From positions 1 to 64,000 of the forward strand of contig JANYGI010000094.1 of the NCBI GenBank assembly GCA_025362495.1: a stretch of 64,000 nucleotides of DNA, in the 5' to 3' direction. This DNA comes from Byssovorax sp. GTDB lineage: Bacteria > Myxococcota_A > Polyangia > Polyangiales > Polyangiaceae. The position numbers and the translations under genes were made by a program. The notes under the pieces are model-generated. The model worked only from the letters and a program-made list of their open reading frames with translations. It had not been told where the DNA came from and ran no database searches. Each line of letters begins with the position of its first letter. The first letter of the stretch is position 1. Shown here piece by piece: positions 1 to 8,828 of the stretch.

Positions 1-906
1 ATGAGCACGTCGATGTTTGGTTGGGTCAGGGCAGCTCTTCTCGGTTCCGTCGTTGCGGGCCTCGCCGCCTGCGGCTCCTCGGGTAGCTCGGACGCGACGA
101 CCTCTGGCGGCCAGGTCTGCACCCCCGGCAAGCAGGAGGAATGCGCGTGCCCGGGCGGGACGAAGGGCGTGCAAACCTGCGCGGCCGACGGCAAGGGCCT
201 GAACGCCTGCGAGTGCGGCAGCAGCACCAGCAGCGGCGGGGTGGGCGGCGCTGGAGGCACGGCGTCAGCGGGGACCATGGGACCGACGTGCGGTGACGGC
301 GTCCAGGAAGCCGGTGAGTGCGAGCCGACCAGCGAAGGCCACATCTACTGCGCGGCGGACTGCGACTCGATGACGGCCACCAGCAGCGGTACCGGCGGCG
401 CGGGCGGGAGCTGCGCGGGCCACGCGTACTACGCGGGAATGGTGCAAGACGCACAGAAGAAGCTGATCGACGTGCCTTCCGTCTGGGTTTCGGGCGGTCT
501 GACGTCCTTCTTGGCAGGGGACAACATGTGCCAGAACGCGAACCTCGGCGCGGACCACGTGTGTGATTACGAAGAGGTCCTCAAGGCACAGGCAGCCGGC
601 GAGCTCTCCGCCGTTGCCGTCGGTACGACCGCGTGGGTGCAACGCACCACGCCTGCGCTGGTCAATGGTGTGATGTCGGCACCTGGCCCCGGCGGGCGCT
701 GCAACGACTGGAAGTACGGGACCAACCATATTGCCGACGGTGAATATGCAAGTTTCGATCAGGTCGGCGTACCCACGTACTTCCTCGACAACGACACCCA
801 GTTCGAGAACTTGCCGCCGCCCGCAGTATCTCCGCATACGCAGCCCGGGCTTCCGTGCGGTGGCGTGATGCGCAATGTCATGTGCTGCTACACCAAGTGC
901 AACTGA
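1..906 (+). CDS. Cys-rich lipoprotein of unknown function
   Basis: A 301-residue protein whose ATG is the first base of the window, so a longer upstream start cannot be excluded. Residues 5-24 form a lipoprotein signal ending in the lipobox LAAC (lipidated Cys24), which predicts an outer-membrane or periplasmic lipoprotein. A Cys-containing stretch (CTPGKQEECACPGG) and a Gly/Ser/Thr-rich linker follow, typical of myxobacterial surface proteins. The C-terminal ~160 residues are a compact Cys-containing domain (motifs CNDW and CCYTKCN) with a faint resemblance to secreted C-type-lectin-like or DUF1554 folds; this is only an impression. The cytochrome gene starts about 40 bp after its stop on the same strand, so the two may be co-transcribed. 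Function unknown. Confidence 0.75.
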   Translation: MSTSMFGWVRAALLGSVVAGLAACGSSGSSDATTSGGQVCTPGKQEECACPGGTKGVQTCAADGKGLNACECGSSTSSGGVGGAGGTASAGTMGPTCGDGVQEAGECEPTSEGHIYCAADCDSMTATSSGTGGAGGSCAGHAYYAGMVQDAQKKLIDVPSVWVSGGLTSFLAGDNMCQNANLGADHVCDYEEVLKAQAAGELSAVAVGTTAWVQRTTPALVNGVMSAPGPGGRCNDWKYGTNHIADGEYASFDQVGVPTYFLDNDTQFENLPPPAVSPHTQPGLPCGGVMRNVMCCYTKCN

Positions 907-946
907 CCCGCTGACGCCGGGCCCGCCGGCGTCCAGGGTTCGCCCC

Positions 947-2425
947 GTGCCTCGTTTCCCCACCCGCCTCGCCGCCGTCGTCCTCCTCGCGGGCGCCCTC
1001 GCCCCCGGCGGCGAAGCACCTTCTCCCCTCCCGATCCCCTGGCCGCACGGCGCCGCGCCCTCCGCGGCTGAGCTCGATCGTCAGCTCGACGACGCCAGGA
1101 CCATCGAAGAGCGCGAGCGCTTCGAAGAGTTCCTCGCGGCCAGCGAGATCAACGAGGACAGCGATCACCTCCCGATCACGCAGGAAGACGTCGACGCCGA
1201 CGTCTATGACAAGAAGCTACTCTTCCAGTTCGGCGACGAGTTCTTCTCGCACGAGTTCACCCACGAAAACGGTTACGGCGACAGCAGCTACACGACGCTG
1301 AAGCGCGTGCACACCGGTGTTCGCGGAGGTCTCGATACCTTCTCGTGCGCCGGGTGCCACTCCCTCGGTGGCCCCGACGGCGCCGGATCGCCCACGCAGA
1401 ACGCCATGATCCAGGGGGACGGCGATCACGCCGACTCGGCCCTCGTGCGCAACGCGCCCGCGATGCTCGGCGTCGGCATGGTCCAGGCGCTCGGCGCCGA
1501 GATGAGCCGCGAGCTCCAGTTCCAGCGGCAAACGGCCCTCGATCAGGCCAAGTCCACCGGGCAGCCCGTCTCGGTCGCGCTCGCGACCAAAGGCATCTCG
1601 TTCGGCGCCCTCGTCGTGAAGCCGGACGCGTCGATCGACTACTCGTCGCTCGAAGGGGTCGACTTCGATCTCGTGATCAAGCCCTTTGGCCGCAAAGGCA
1701 CCATCTCGCGCCTCCGCCGCTTCGTCGAGGACGCCGCGCGCCTCCACTTCGGCGAGCAGTCCCACATCCTCGCGCTCGGTTACAAGGACAAGCCCGACGT
1801 CCCCCACCTCGGCCCCGGCCCGAGCTGGTTCGATCCCGACAACGACGGGAAGCAGCGCGAGCTCGAGGAAGGTATCCTGACGACGGTCGCGTCCTACCTG
1901 GCGATGCTCGAGGTCCCGGTGGTGCTCCCGCCCGCGGATCCCGGCCTCCGCGATCGCTGGGCCAACGGCAGCGCGCTCTTCGACAGCGTCGGCTGCTCGA
2001 ACTGCCACGTTCGCCAGATACCGCTCCTCTACACCACCTGGCACGAGACCTCGGACACCACCAAGGGCGAGGTGGTGTTGAACCTCTTCGCCGACGGCGA
2101 CCAGCCCCGCGGCTCGAACCTGATCGAGCTCTTCAGCGATCTGAAGCGGCACGACCTCGGCCCGGGCCTCGCCGATCCCCACGACGAAGAGCACCACCTG
2201 CCACGGAGCGTGTTCATCACCCGGCCGCTGTGGGGCCTGGCCGAGACGCCACCGTACCTCCACGACGGCCGGGCCGCGACGATCCCCCTGGCGATCCTGG
2301 CCCACGGCGGAGAGGCGCAGCCGGAGCGAGATGCCTTTGCCGCGCTCCCGGCCGACGATCAGGCCGATCTGCACGTGTTCCTGCTCTCGCTGACCCGCGA
2401 GCCGAAGGTGAGGGTAGGGCGATGA
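947..2425 (+). CDS. di-heme cytochrome c peroxidase-like oxidoreductase (DHOR family), first copy
   Basis: I chose the GTG at 947 because the open frame upstream runs into the preceding gene, and from here the protein begins with a signal peptide (PRFPTRLAAVVLLAGALA). The 492-residue product has two c-type heme sites, CAGCH (134-138) and CSNCH (350-354), and the C-terminal motif PYLHDGRA with a following HGGEA. This is the arrangement of the di-heme oxidoreductase/cytochrome c peroxidase (MauG-like) superfamily. Such enzymes sit in the periplasm and usually reduce peroxide or oxidise a cofactor using electrons from small cytochromes. The stop overlaps the next start by 4 bp (ATGA), so the paralogue downstream is translationally coupled. 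The substrate cannot be deduced. Confidence 0.88.
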   Translation: MPRFPTRLAAVVLLAGALAPGGEAPSPLPIPWPHGAAPSAAELDRQLDDARTIEERERFEEFLAASEINEDSDHLPITQEDVDADVYDKKLLFQFGDEFFSHEFTHENGYGDSSYTTLKRVHTGVRGGLDTFSCAGCHSLGGPDGAGSPTQNAMIQGDGDHADSALVRNAPAMLGVGMVQALGAEMSRELQFQRQTALDQAKSTGQPVSVALATKGISFGALVVKPDASIDYSSLEGVDFDLVIKPFGRKGTISRLRRFVEDAARLHFGEQSHILALGYKDKPDVPHLGPGPSWFDPDNDGKQRELEEGILTTVASYLAMLEVPVVLPPADPGLRDRWANGSALFDSVGCSNCHVRQIPLLYTTWHETSDTTKGEVVLNLFADGDQPRGSNLIELFSDLKRHDLGPGLADPHDEEHHLPRSVFITRPLWGLAETPPYLHDGRAATIPLAILAHGGEAQPERDAFAALPADDQADLHVFLLSLTREPKVRVGR

Positions 2426-3930
2426 AGGCGCGGACTCCCTTGCTCGCCGTGGTCGCGCTCGCGCTGGCGTTCGGGGCCTGCAGCGACGAGTCGCTATCGC
2501 CGGTCGGGGGCGCGACAGGCGTTGATCGGGGCGGAGGCCAGCTGCTCCACACCATCTCGACGCGCCTGCCGCTCGATCAGCGCGAGGACGCGACCGCCGC
2601 CCTCGAACGCGACGCGTTCCGCCGCGAGAGTCGCTTCCTCGACGCCGTGAGCCCAGGGCATCTGTTCCAGTCGACGCGGGTGGACGAGGCCGCGATCGAG
2701 GCCGGAGCGTGGACCCACGACGAGCTCTATCAACTCGGCGGCCAGCTCTTCAATTTCACCTTCACCCCGGAGGTGGGCTTCGGCGCCAAGGATCTCCCGG
2801 CCTATGGCCGCTTCCAGACCGGCCGTCGCGGCGGCCCGGACGCGCCCCGCTGCGCGACCTGCCACTGGCGCGGCGGCCCCGCGGGCGCCGGCGACGCCGC
2901 CGACAATGCCTATCTCCAGGGCGACGGAAACTCGCAGTCGAGCGCCCTCGCGCGCAACCCGATCTCCCTGGCCGGCGCCGGCCTCGTGGAGATCGTGGCC
3001 GCCGAGATGAGCGTCGAGCTCGCCGCGGCGCGATCGCTGCTCGCCGCGCAGGCCCGATCAAGCGGCAAGGCCGCGCGGGGCGATCTCGTGGCCAAAGGGA
3101 TCTCCTTCGGCAAGCTCACGGTGAGGCCCGACGGCAGCGTCGACGCGAGCGAGATCGTGGGTATCGATCCTGACCTCGTGGTGAAGCCCTTTGGCTGGAA
3201 GGGCAACGTGGCCACCGTCCGCGCCATGGTGGAAGACGAGCTGCTCCTCCATCATGGGATGGAGTCCGATTTCCTCGTCGCCGAGGGCGATCCCGCGCGC
3301 GTGGGGTCGTTTGGCGGCGTCGATCCCGACGGCGATCACGTCACCTCCGAGATCACCGAAGGGCAGGTGACGGCGCTGACGCTCTTCGTGGCCATGCAGG
3401 AGGCCCCGGCCGAGCTGACGTCCGACACCTCGGAGCAGACGCTCCTCACCGCCAAGGGGCGAGCCTTGATGAAGACGCTGGGCTGCGCGTCGTGCCATGT
3501 GAGCTCACTCCCGCTCTCGACTACCACGTTCACCCTCGCGAGCCGCGGCGGTGGAGCTCGGGTGACGGTCGATCTGGCGCGCGAGGGCGCCGAGCCGCGG
3601 ATCCTTCCAGACGAGGTGAGCGGCGCCTTCCGGGTCTTCCTCTTCAGCGATCTCAAGCGCCACGACGTGGGCAAGGCTCTCGCCGAAACCAGGCCAGATC
3701 GCGGCGCTCCCGCCTCGCAGTTCCTGACCAGGCCCCTCTGGGGTGTGGCGCGGAGTCGCCCGTACCTGCACGACGCGCGCGCCGCGCAGCTCGAAGACGC
3801 CATCTTGCTGCACGGCGGCGAGGCGCAGAAGGCCCGCGACGCCTATGCCGCGCTCCCCGACATCGATCGAGGCGCGGTCCGCCTGATGTTGACGACGTTG
3901 ACGAGGTCGCCGCGGATGGTGACGCAGTGA
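2422..3930 (+). CDS. di-heme cytochrome c peroxidase-like lipoprotein (DHOR family), second copy
   Basis: A 502-residue paralogue of the preceding gene, starting at the ATG inside its stop codon. It differs by having a lipoprotein signal (LAFGAC, lipidated Cys20), so it should be membrane-tethered. Heme motifs are CATCH (144-148) and CASCH (355-359). It shares the blocks KGISFG, DLVVKPFG, DLKRHD, TRPLWG and PYLHDARA with its neighbour. A tandem soluble/lipidated pair suggests a two-partner redox module, although simple duplication explains it equally well. The last bases overlap the GTG of the next gene (GTGA), making a three-gene coupled operon. Confidence 0.87.
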   Translation: MKARTPLLAVVALALAFGACSDESLSPVGGATGVDRGGGQLLHTISTRLPLDQREDATAALERDAFRRESRFLDAVSPGHLFQSTRVDEAAIEAGAWTHDELYQLGGQLFNFTFTPEVGFGAKDLPAYGRFQTGRRGGPDAPRCATCHWRGGPAGAGDAADNAYLQGDGNSQSSALARNPISLAGAGLVEIVAAEMSVELAAARSLLAAQARSSGKAARGDLVAKGISFGKLTVRPDGSVDASEIVGIDPDLVVKPFGWKGNVATVRAMVEDELLLHHGMESDFLVAEGDPARVGSFGGVDPDGDHVTSEITEGQVTALTLFVAMQEAPAELTSDTSEQTLLTAKGRALMKTLGCASCHVSSLPLSTTTFTLASRGGGARVTVDLAREGAEPRILPDEVSGAFRVFLFSDLKRHDVGKALAETRPDRGAPASQFLTRPLWGVARSRPYLHDARAAQLEDAILLHGGEAQKARDAYAALPDIDRGAVRLMLTTLTRSPRMVTQ

Positions 3931-5414
3931 GCCCCAGCAGGCCTCGACGAGGTCCGCTCGCGGCCTCTGTCGTGCTGTCGTCTCTCGTGCTCCTCGCCTG
4001 CGACGATCTGCAGCCGCTCTCTCGCCCCGCGCCGAGCCCTTCGAAGACGTGTGCTCCCTGGACCGCCGCGGACGCGAGCGGGGTTTGCCAGCCGCGCCCC
4101 TGGTTGCTGGCCGGGGCCGCAGAGGGCACTGGGCCGTCGGGCGCAAGGGCGGTGAGCGTGGCACTCGACGGCCGCGGTCGAGCGCTGCTCGGCTGGCAAG
4201 TCGACGCCCCAGGGCTCTCGGGGATTGCCGTCGCCGAGGAGACGTCCCCCGGCGTGCTCGCGCTGCGTTCGCCGACGATCGACGTGGCGACCGATCCGAT
4301 CACCGCCAGCGCCGGACAGACCCAGGTCGCCGCGGGAGCCACGGGCGAAGCGGTGGTGACGTGGTCCGAGGGCGGCGAGGGCGACACCAGCTTCATCTTC
4401 GCGAGCGAGCGCGACGCTGCTGGCCACTGGACCGATCCCCACTCGAACACCGACGCGCTCTCGTTCCAGCCGAAGGGATATCAACCGTTCGTGCTCCAGA
4501 GCCCGCGCGGCGAGTGGATCCTGGCCTGGAATCAGTGGTACGACGTCCACTTCGGCGTCGCGGTCGCGCAGCGCGGGCCCGGTGTCGTCGCCTGGACGCG
4601 GCCGAACCAGGGCGACGACGTGCTCTCGGTGCCAATCTTCTACTCCAACGCTCCCCGGGTCGCGCTGGACTCGCGGGGCGCGGGCCTCATCGTGTGGTTC
4701 CAGTCCACCGGCGGCCCGCTGATGGTCTATGCGAGCGAGCGCGCCACGGCCGAAGGCTCGTTTTCCAGGCCCGCGAAGGAAGATACCCTCTCTGCCGCCG
4801 GGGCGCCGGTGGACAGCCACCCGATCGCCAACCCGCGCCCCGCGCTCTCGGAGACGGGCGAGGCCGCCGTCACCTGGACGCAGGAGGACGGTAAAGGCGC
4901 CATCGCCGTCTTCCTGGCCACGCGCGATCGTCAAGGCATCTGGACGCGCCCGGCCAGCCTCGACGACAGCTTCTCTCCCGCCGTGGGCACCGCGCGCTGC
5001 GCCCAGCTCGCCTTCGGCCCCGCGGGCGAGCTGACCGTGATCTGGTATCAGGATCTCGGCGAAGGAGACGCGGTGTTCGCCGCCCGTCGCGACGCCGCGG
5101 GCCGCTGGCTCGAGGACGGCAAGCACCCGACGCGCCTCTCGGCCATCGACGCGATCGCCTACGCCCCCGCGCTCGCCGTCGGCCCGGGAGGAGGCGTGAT
5201 CGCCGTGTTCACCGAGGAGGCCAAAGGCCAGGCCTGGATCGCGGCGCGCCGCGCCGGAGGCGACCTGCCCTGGGGCGACGAAGAGCGGCTGTCGCCGCCC
5301 GGCGAGGCCGTCAGCGATCCTGCGGTCGCCCTCGGGCCAGGCGATCGCGCCGTCGTGGCCTGGGCGCAAGGGCCTTTCGGCAAAGCCCGCATCGCGACCG
5401 CACGCGTCGAGTGA
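3927..5414 (+). CDS. beta-propeller-like lipoprotein linked to the cytochrome pair
   Basis: The GTG at 3927 overlaps the previous stop by 4 bp and gives a 495-residue protein that opens with a lipoprotein signal ending LVLLAC. The body has repeated units with a hydrophobic strand, a Trp and the pattern DaaGxW or DRQGxW (for example DAAGHW, DRQGIW, DAAGRW). Spacing of about 50-60 residues suggests a six- or seven-bladed sialidase/BNR-type propeller. No catalytic residues of sialidases were recognised. Coupling to two periplasmic di-heme proteins suggests a docking or accessory role at the outer membrane, which is inference. Function otherwise unknown. Confidence 0.75.
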   Translation: MSPSRPRRGPLAASVVLSSLVLLACDDLQPLSRPAPSPSKTCAPWTAADASGVCQPRPWLLAGAAEGTGPSGARAVSVALDGRGRALLGWQVDAPGLSGIAVAEETSPGVLALRSPTIDVATDPITASAGQTQVAAGATGEAVVTWSEGGEGDTSFIFASERDAAGHWTDPHSNTDALSFQPKGYQPFVLQSPRGEWILAWNQWYDVHFGVAVAQRGPGVVAWTRPNQGDDVLSVPIFYSNAPRVALDSRGAGLIVWFQSTGGPLMVYASERATAEGSFSRPAKEDTLSAAGAPVDSHPIANPRPALSETGEAAVTWTQEDGKGAIAVFLATRDRQGIWTRPASLDDSFSPAVGTARCAQLAFGPAGELTVIWYQDLGEGDAVFAARRDAAGRWLEDGKHPTRLSAIDAIAYAPALAVGPGGGVIAVFTEEAKGQAWIAARRAGGDLPWGDEERLSPPGEAVSDPAVALGPGDRAVVAWAQGPFGKARIATARVE

Positions 5415-5500
5415 GCCCCGCTCCGGGAGAGCGTGTCAGTGACCGATCCCCTGGATTTCGGCGAGGTCGGCGAGCTTCGTCGGAACGCGGGCGGCGCCGG

Positions 5501-5983
5501 TCATCGCGGTTCTTCGCGCCGCGGGGCGCCGGCGACAGGCGCGGCTCCAGGCCGCGCCGGCCTTCGTTCCGCGCGCGGATCGAGCGCCGCCGCCAGCGTG
5601 ACGTCGCACGAGAGCACGCCCTTGGTCCCCGCGAGGCGGCCGGCGAACGCGGCGATCACCTCTGCCGTGCCGCGGACGACCAGCGCTTCGAGCGTGCGAT
5701 CGGCGTCGATCGGCGTGCGCAGGCTGGAGACGACGAGCGCGGCGTGCTCGCCCTCGGCGTCGGCGAGGCGCGTCACCAGCTCGCGCGCGCGCGTGCTGTA
5801 CACGAGCGTCACCGTCGCGAGGACGACGACGCCGGCTTCGCCCGCCTCGCGGGTGAGATCGGCGCGGATCAGATCGCGAAGAGCCTCGGATCGGTTCTCG
5901 TAGCCGCGCGCGGCGATGCGCCGGTCGAACTCGGCCAGGAGGGCCCGATCCATGGCGACGCCGAAGCGGACGAGATCGCTCAT
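5501..5983 (-). CDS. NikR-fold ribbon-helix-helix regulator lacking nickel ligands
   Basis: A 160-residue protein. Residues 4-45 are a ribbon-helix-helix DNA-binding domain (VRFGVAMDRALL then YENRSEALRDLIR). Residues 51-130 match the ACT-like C-terminal domain of NikR (VVLATVTLVY, LVVSSLRTPID, LEALVVRG, KGVLSCDVTL). In Escherichia coli NikR the high-affinity nickel ligands are His76, His87, His89 and Cys95. The aligned residues here are Gly78, Arg89, Pro91 and Thr97, so the site is absent. A short Arg/Ala/Pro tail ends the protein. It should bind DNA as an oligomer but sense something other than nickel, or nothing. The gene stands alone on the minus strand, and no nickel genes are in the window. 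Confidence 0.82.
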   Translation of the reverse strand: MSDLVRFGVAMDRALLAEFDRRIAARGYENRSEALRDLIRADLTREAGEAGVVVLATVTLVYSTRARELVTRLADAEGEHAALVVSSLRTPIDADRTLEALVVRGTAEVIAAFAGRLAGTKGVLSCDVTLAAALDPRAERRPARPGAAPVAGAPRREEPR

Positions 5984-6041
5984 CAGGGCGCGAGGCTAGC
6001 AGAAAGGCGCGGGGAATGGCCAAGCCGCCGCGCGCTCGGGC

Positions 6042-7166
6042 TCAGGTCTTCCGTCGCTCGAGGTGGCGTCGCGCCGCCTCCTTCACCGCGCCGGTGATGT
6101 TCTTGCTCTTGGCGATCTGCTTGAGATCGTACTCGCGCAGCATGGGGACGATGCGCTGCGAGATCATGATCGGCGTCTTGCCGTTCTCCACCAGGTTCTT
6201 CTTCACGGTGTAGCTCTTCGACCACGCCGGCAGGGTGCCGATGATGCGGAGCACGTCCTCCGAGACGTTGCGGTTCCTGCTGATCAGCGCGGCCTCGTTC
6301 TCCTGCATCATCGGGCTGCGGACGACGGCGGCGGCGACGAGGCGGTTGGTGTCGCGCACGAGCAGCATGCGCTCCTCCTTCGATCCGAGCATCGCGCGGC
6401 GGATCTTCTGTGACACCGTCATGTTGGCGATGCGCTGGTAGAGCGGGAGGAACTTGTCCTTCACGACCTCGACGCCCTCGTCGGTCTCGACGTGGGTGTC
6501 CTCTTCCTCGGCGCTCTCTTTCTGGAGCTGATCGGCGAGCTCGCTCGTCTCCTGGAACAGCAGATCGTCCGGCGAGAGCTCGGGCGTCGCCATGGGGATG
6601 AGCTCGTCCTGGATCGCGAGCGCGGCCTCCTTGAAGGCGGCGATGCCGCTCAGCGTGATGCCGTTGCGGACCGCGAGATCGATCAGGCGGTCGGCCGTCG
6701 ACATGCGGGTGCGCTTGTTGAGGTAGAGCAGCTCGATGATGTGCGGGTGCTTGAGCAGCCGATCCTCGTTGACGGCGACGAGCTCCGTCACCTCTTCCGA
6801 GCCGTTTCGCGCGAGCGTCTCGACGGTCTCGGGCGCGGTGCGCGCCATGCTGAGGAGCCGATCGAGGACGTCGATCCGCGTGGCGTAGGTCCGGGCGAGG
6901 ACGTCGATCGCGGCGGCGGGGAGATCGCTCCCGAGGGCGCCGGCGAGGAGCGCCTCGGGCAGCGCGGCGAGGGTCTTCTCGGCGGCCTCCTTGACGGTGG
7001 GACGCTCGCTCGCGGCGAGCACGACGAGCAGCGCGACCATCTCGCCGGGCTTGATCCCGGGCGCGACGCCCTTCGCCGCCATCTCCTGCAGCTTGAGCGG
7101 AGCGGCGGCCGCGGCCATTTTCTGCGCAGGGCCGGAAAGCGAAGGGAGCTCGATCGGCTCGATCAT
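6042..7166 (-). CDS. conserved hypothetical helical-repeat protein
   Basis: A 374-residue, largely alpha-helical, soluble protein with no signal peptide or membrane segment. Helix pairs such as TRIDVLDRLLSMAR and HPHIIELLYLNKRTRMS recur and give a HEAT- or DUF2336-like impression. An acidic linker (ESAEEEDTHVETDE) separates N- and C-terminal halves. The C-terminal half contains PLYQRIANMTVSQKIRRAM and ends in a basic stretch (AARRHLERRKT). I recognise no catalytic motif. Such architecture suits a protein-interaction scaffold. The gene is divergent from the SPFH gene (starts 153 bp apart), so the two may share a regulatory region. Function unknown. Confidence 0.75.
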   Translation of the reverse strand: MIEPIELPSLSGPAQKMAAAAAPLKLQEMAAKGVAPGIKPGEMVALLVVLAASERPTVKEAAEKTLAALPEALLAGALGSDLPAAAIDVLARTYATRIDVLDRLLSMARTAPETVETLARNGSEEVTELVAVNEDRLLKHPHIIELLYLNKRTRMSTADRLIDLAVRNGITLSGIAAFKEAALAIQDELIPMATPELSPDDLLFQETSELADQLQKESAEEEDTHVETDEGVEVVKDKFLPLYQRIANMTVSQKIRRAMLGSKEERMLLVRDTNRLVAAAVVRSPMMQENEAALISRNRNVSEDVLRIIGTLPAWSKSYTVKKNLVENGKTPIMISQRIVPMLREYDLKQIAKSKNITGAVKEAARRHLERRKT

Positions 7167-7319
7167 CGGTCTGCCTTTCCGCCGCGTTGGTCATTGCTGC
7201 GACGAACGCTCGGGATTATCTTCCCGCCGCCGTGGGCTCTCGCAGAGCTCGCGGGGGCGACGTGGGTACGACGATCGGAGCGCCGACCGCCAGCGCGGGG
7301 AGCCGAGAAGGAACGCGAT

Positions 7320-8573
7320 ATGGGCATCATGGATTTCGTCAAGGGTGGCGTCCGCGAGATGATGATCGCGCGGCCCGACAACGTAAAGCACCTCGTTGTC
7401 TACAAGCACCCGGATCAGAACATCCCGATGTACTCGCAGCTCACCGTCGACAGCGACGAGTGCGCGCTGTTCTTCAAGGACGGCCAGTACAAGGGCTATC
7501 TGCCCGCCGGCCGCCACACGCTGCAGTCGCAGAACATCCCGTTCCTGAACAACCTCATCACGTCGTTCACCGGCGGGAACGTCTTCATCGCCGAGATCTT
7601 CTTCGTGAAGATGCAGCCGATCCGGGGCATCACCTTCGGCGGCCCGCTCGAGTCGATGGAAGACCCGATCCTCTTCGAGTTCGTCACCCCGCGCATCTTC
7701 GGCGAGTTCGCCATGGTGGTGACGGATCCGGTCCGCTTCGTCATCGGCTACTTCGGCCAGGCCGCCGGGAGCATGGATAACGACCAGACGCTCAAGTGGA
7801 TCAAAGACAAGTTCTTCATGAGCGTGAAGACGGTGATCGGGCAGGTCTGCGTGCAGCAGCAGAAGAGCCTGCTCAACCTCGGCGGCATGACGGGCGACAT
7901 CGCGACGGCGATCATCGCCCGCGCGCCCAGCCTGGAAGAGATCGGCGTCAAGATCACCGACGTCAACCTCGGCAACATCAGCTTCAACGCCGACGACACG
8001 ACGCTCCTCCGCGAGGCCAACAAGGAGCGCGGGGCGGCTCGTCGCGGGGTGAGCATCGCCTCGGACACGGCGCGGGCCGAGCAGTTCAAGCTCGATCAGA
8101 AATTTCAGCAGGACGCGCGCTACGTGCAGCAGCTCGCCGGCAACTGGAACAACTACGCGGCTGGCTCGGCCGTGATGGGCGCGGGCGAGGGCATGGCGAA
8201 GGGCGGCGCGAACACGGGTGTGGCCGGCCTCGGTGCGCAGATGGCCGTCGGGATGGGCATGGGCAACATGATGGCGGGCGCGCAGCAGCCGCAGGGCGCG
8301 CCGCCCCAGTTCGTGCCGCAGCATCAGCAGGCGCCCGGTGGCTACCCGCCGGCCCCCGCCGGAGGTGGCGGATACCCGAGCGCGCCCACCGCCGCCGGCG
8401 GGAAGGTGAGCTGCCCGAAGTGCAGCGCCGCCGTCCCGATGGGGAAATTCTGCGCCGAGTGCGGCACTCCGCTCGCCGCCGTCGCGGCGAAGAAGTTCTG
8501 CAGCGGCTGCGGCAGCGAGACGGGCACCGCGAAGTTCTGCGCGAACTGCGGCACCCCGGCTCCCGGTGCGTGA
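7320..8573 (+). CDS. SPFH/Band 7 domain protein with C-terminal double zinc ribbon (YdjI-like)
   Basis: I chose the ATG at 7320 because the family's N-terminal block (MGIMDFVKGG) begins there; the open frame continues upstream without homology. The 417-residue product has the long SPFH domain of the YdjI or virion-core-like group at about 20-270. A Gly/Met- and Pro/Gln-rich low-complexity linker follows. Two treble-clef zinc ribbons end the protein (CPKC...CAEC and CSGC...CANC). SPFH proteins assemble on membranes as scaffolds, and in Bacillus the YdjI family works with phage-shock-type membrane-stress proteins. No PspA homologue is adjacent here. The gene is followed by a strong terminator hairpin, so it is probably monocistronic. 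Confidence 0.88.
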   Translation: MGIMDFVKGGVREMMIARPDNVKHLVVYKHPDQNIPMYSQLTVDSDECALFFKDGQYKGYLPAGRHTLQSQNIPFLNNLITSFTGGNVFIAEIFFVKMQPIRGITFGGPLESMEDPILFEFVTPRIFGEFAMVVTDPVRFVIGYFGQAAGSMDNDQTLKWIKDKFFMSVKTVIGQVCVQQQKSLLNLGGMTGDIATAIIARAPSLEEIGVKITDVNLGNISFNADDTTLLREANKERGAARRGVSIASDTARAEQFKLDQKFQQDARYVQQLAGNWNNYAAGSAVMGAGEGMAKGGANTGVAGLGAQMAVGMGMGNMMAGAQQPQGAPPQFVPQHQQAPGGYPPAPAGGGGYPSAPTAAGGKVSCPKCSAAVPMGKFCAECGTPLAAVAAKKFCSGCGSETGTAKFCANCGTPAPGA

Positions 8574-8615
8574 CGGCTCGGCCGAGCCCTGACCGCGGGG
8601 CTCGTCGAACAGGTC

Positions 8616-8661
8616 GGGTACGTGGCTCCCTCGCACGGAGCCGCGTTACCCGGCCTTTTTT
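8616..8661 (+). terminator. rho-independent terminator after the SPFH gene
   Basis: An imperfect 14-15 bp stem (GGGTACGTGGCTCC pairing with GGAGCCGCGTTACCC, one bulge and one G-T pair) is closed by a loop of about six bases. It is followed by CCGGCC and a run of six T. It lies 42 bp past the stop at 8573 and before the kinase gene. Confidence 0.75.
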
Positions 8662-8828
8662 ATGGGATTTTCGATCAAACGTGGCCGAGGGCACGAACGC
8701 GCGCCGCGCCGTCGCGGGCTCACGGCGTCTCGGTATGTTCGGCCGAGAAAGGGTGTCCACGCCGGTCCACGTTGTGGACTTGAATCCGTGGGTTCGCTGG
8801 CCGGGATGAGTTCGGGTAGACTCGCCCT

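Noticed and set aside
5411-6097. Plus-strand open frame overlapping the NikR-like gene
   Set aside because: Arg-rich with no homology; the minus strand has a recognisable ribbon-helix-helix regulator.
8616-8661. The hairpin upstream of the kinase as a riboswitch
   Set aside because: A simple stem followed by T6 directly after a stop codon fits an ordinary terminator; no conserved aptamer sequence was seen.
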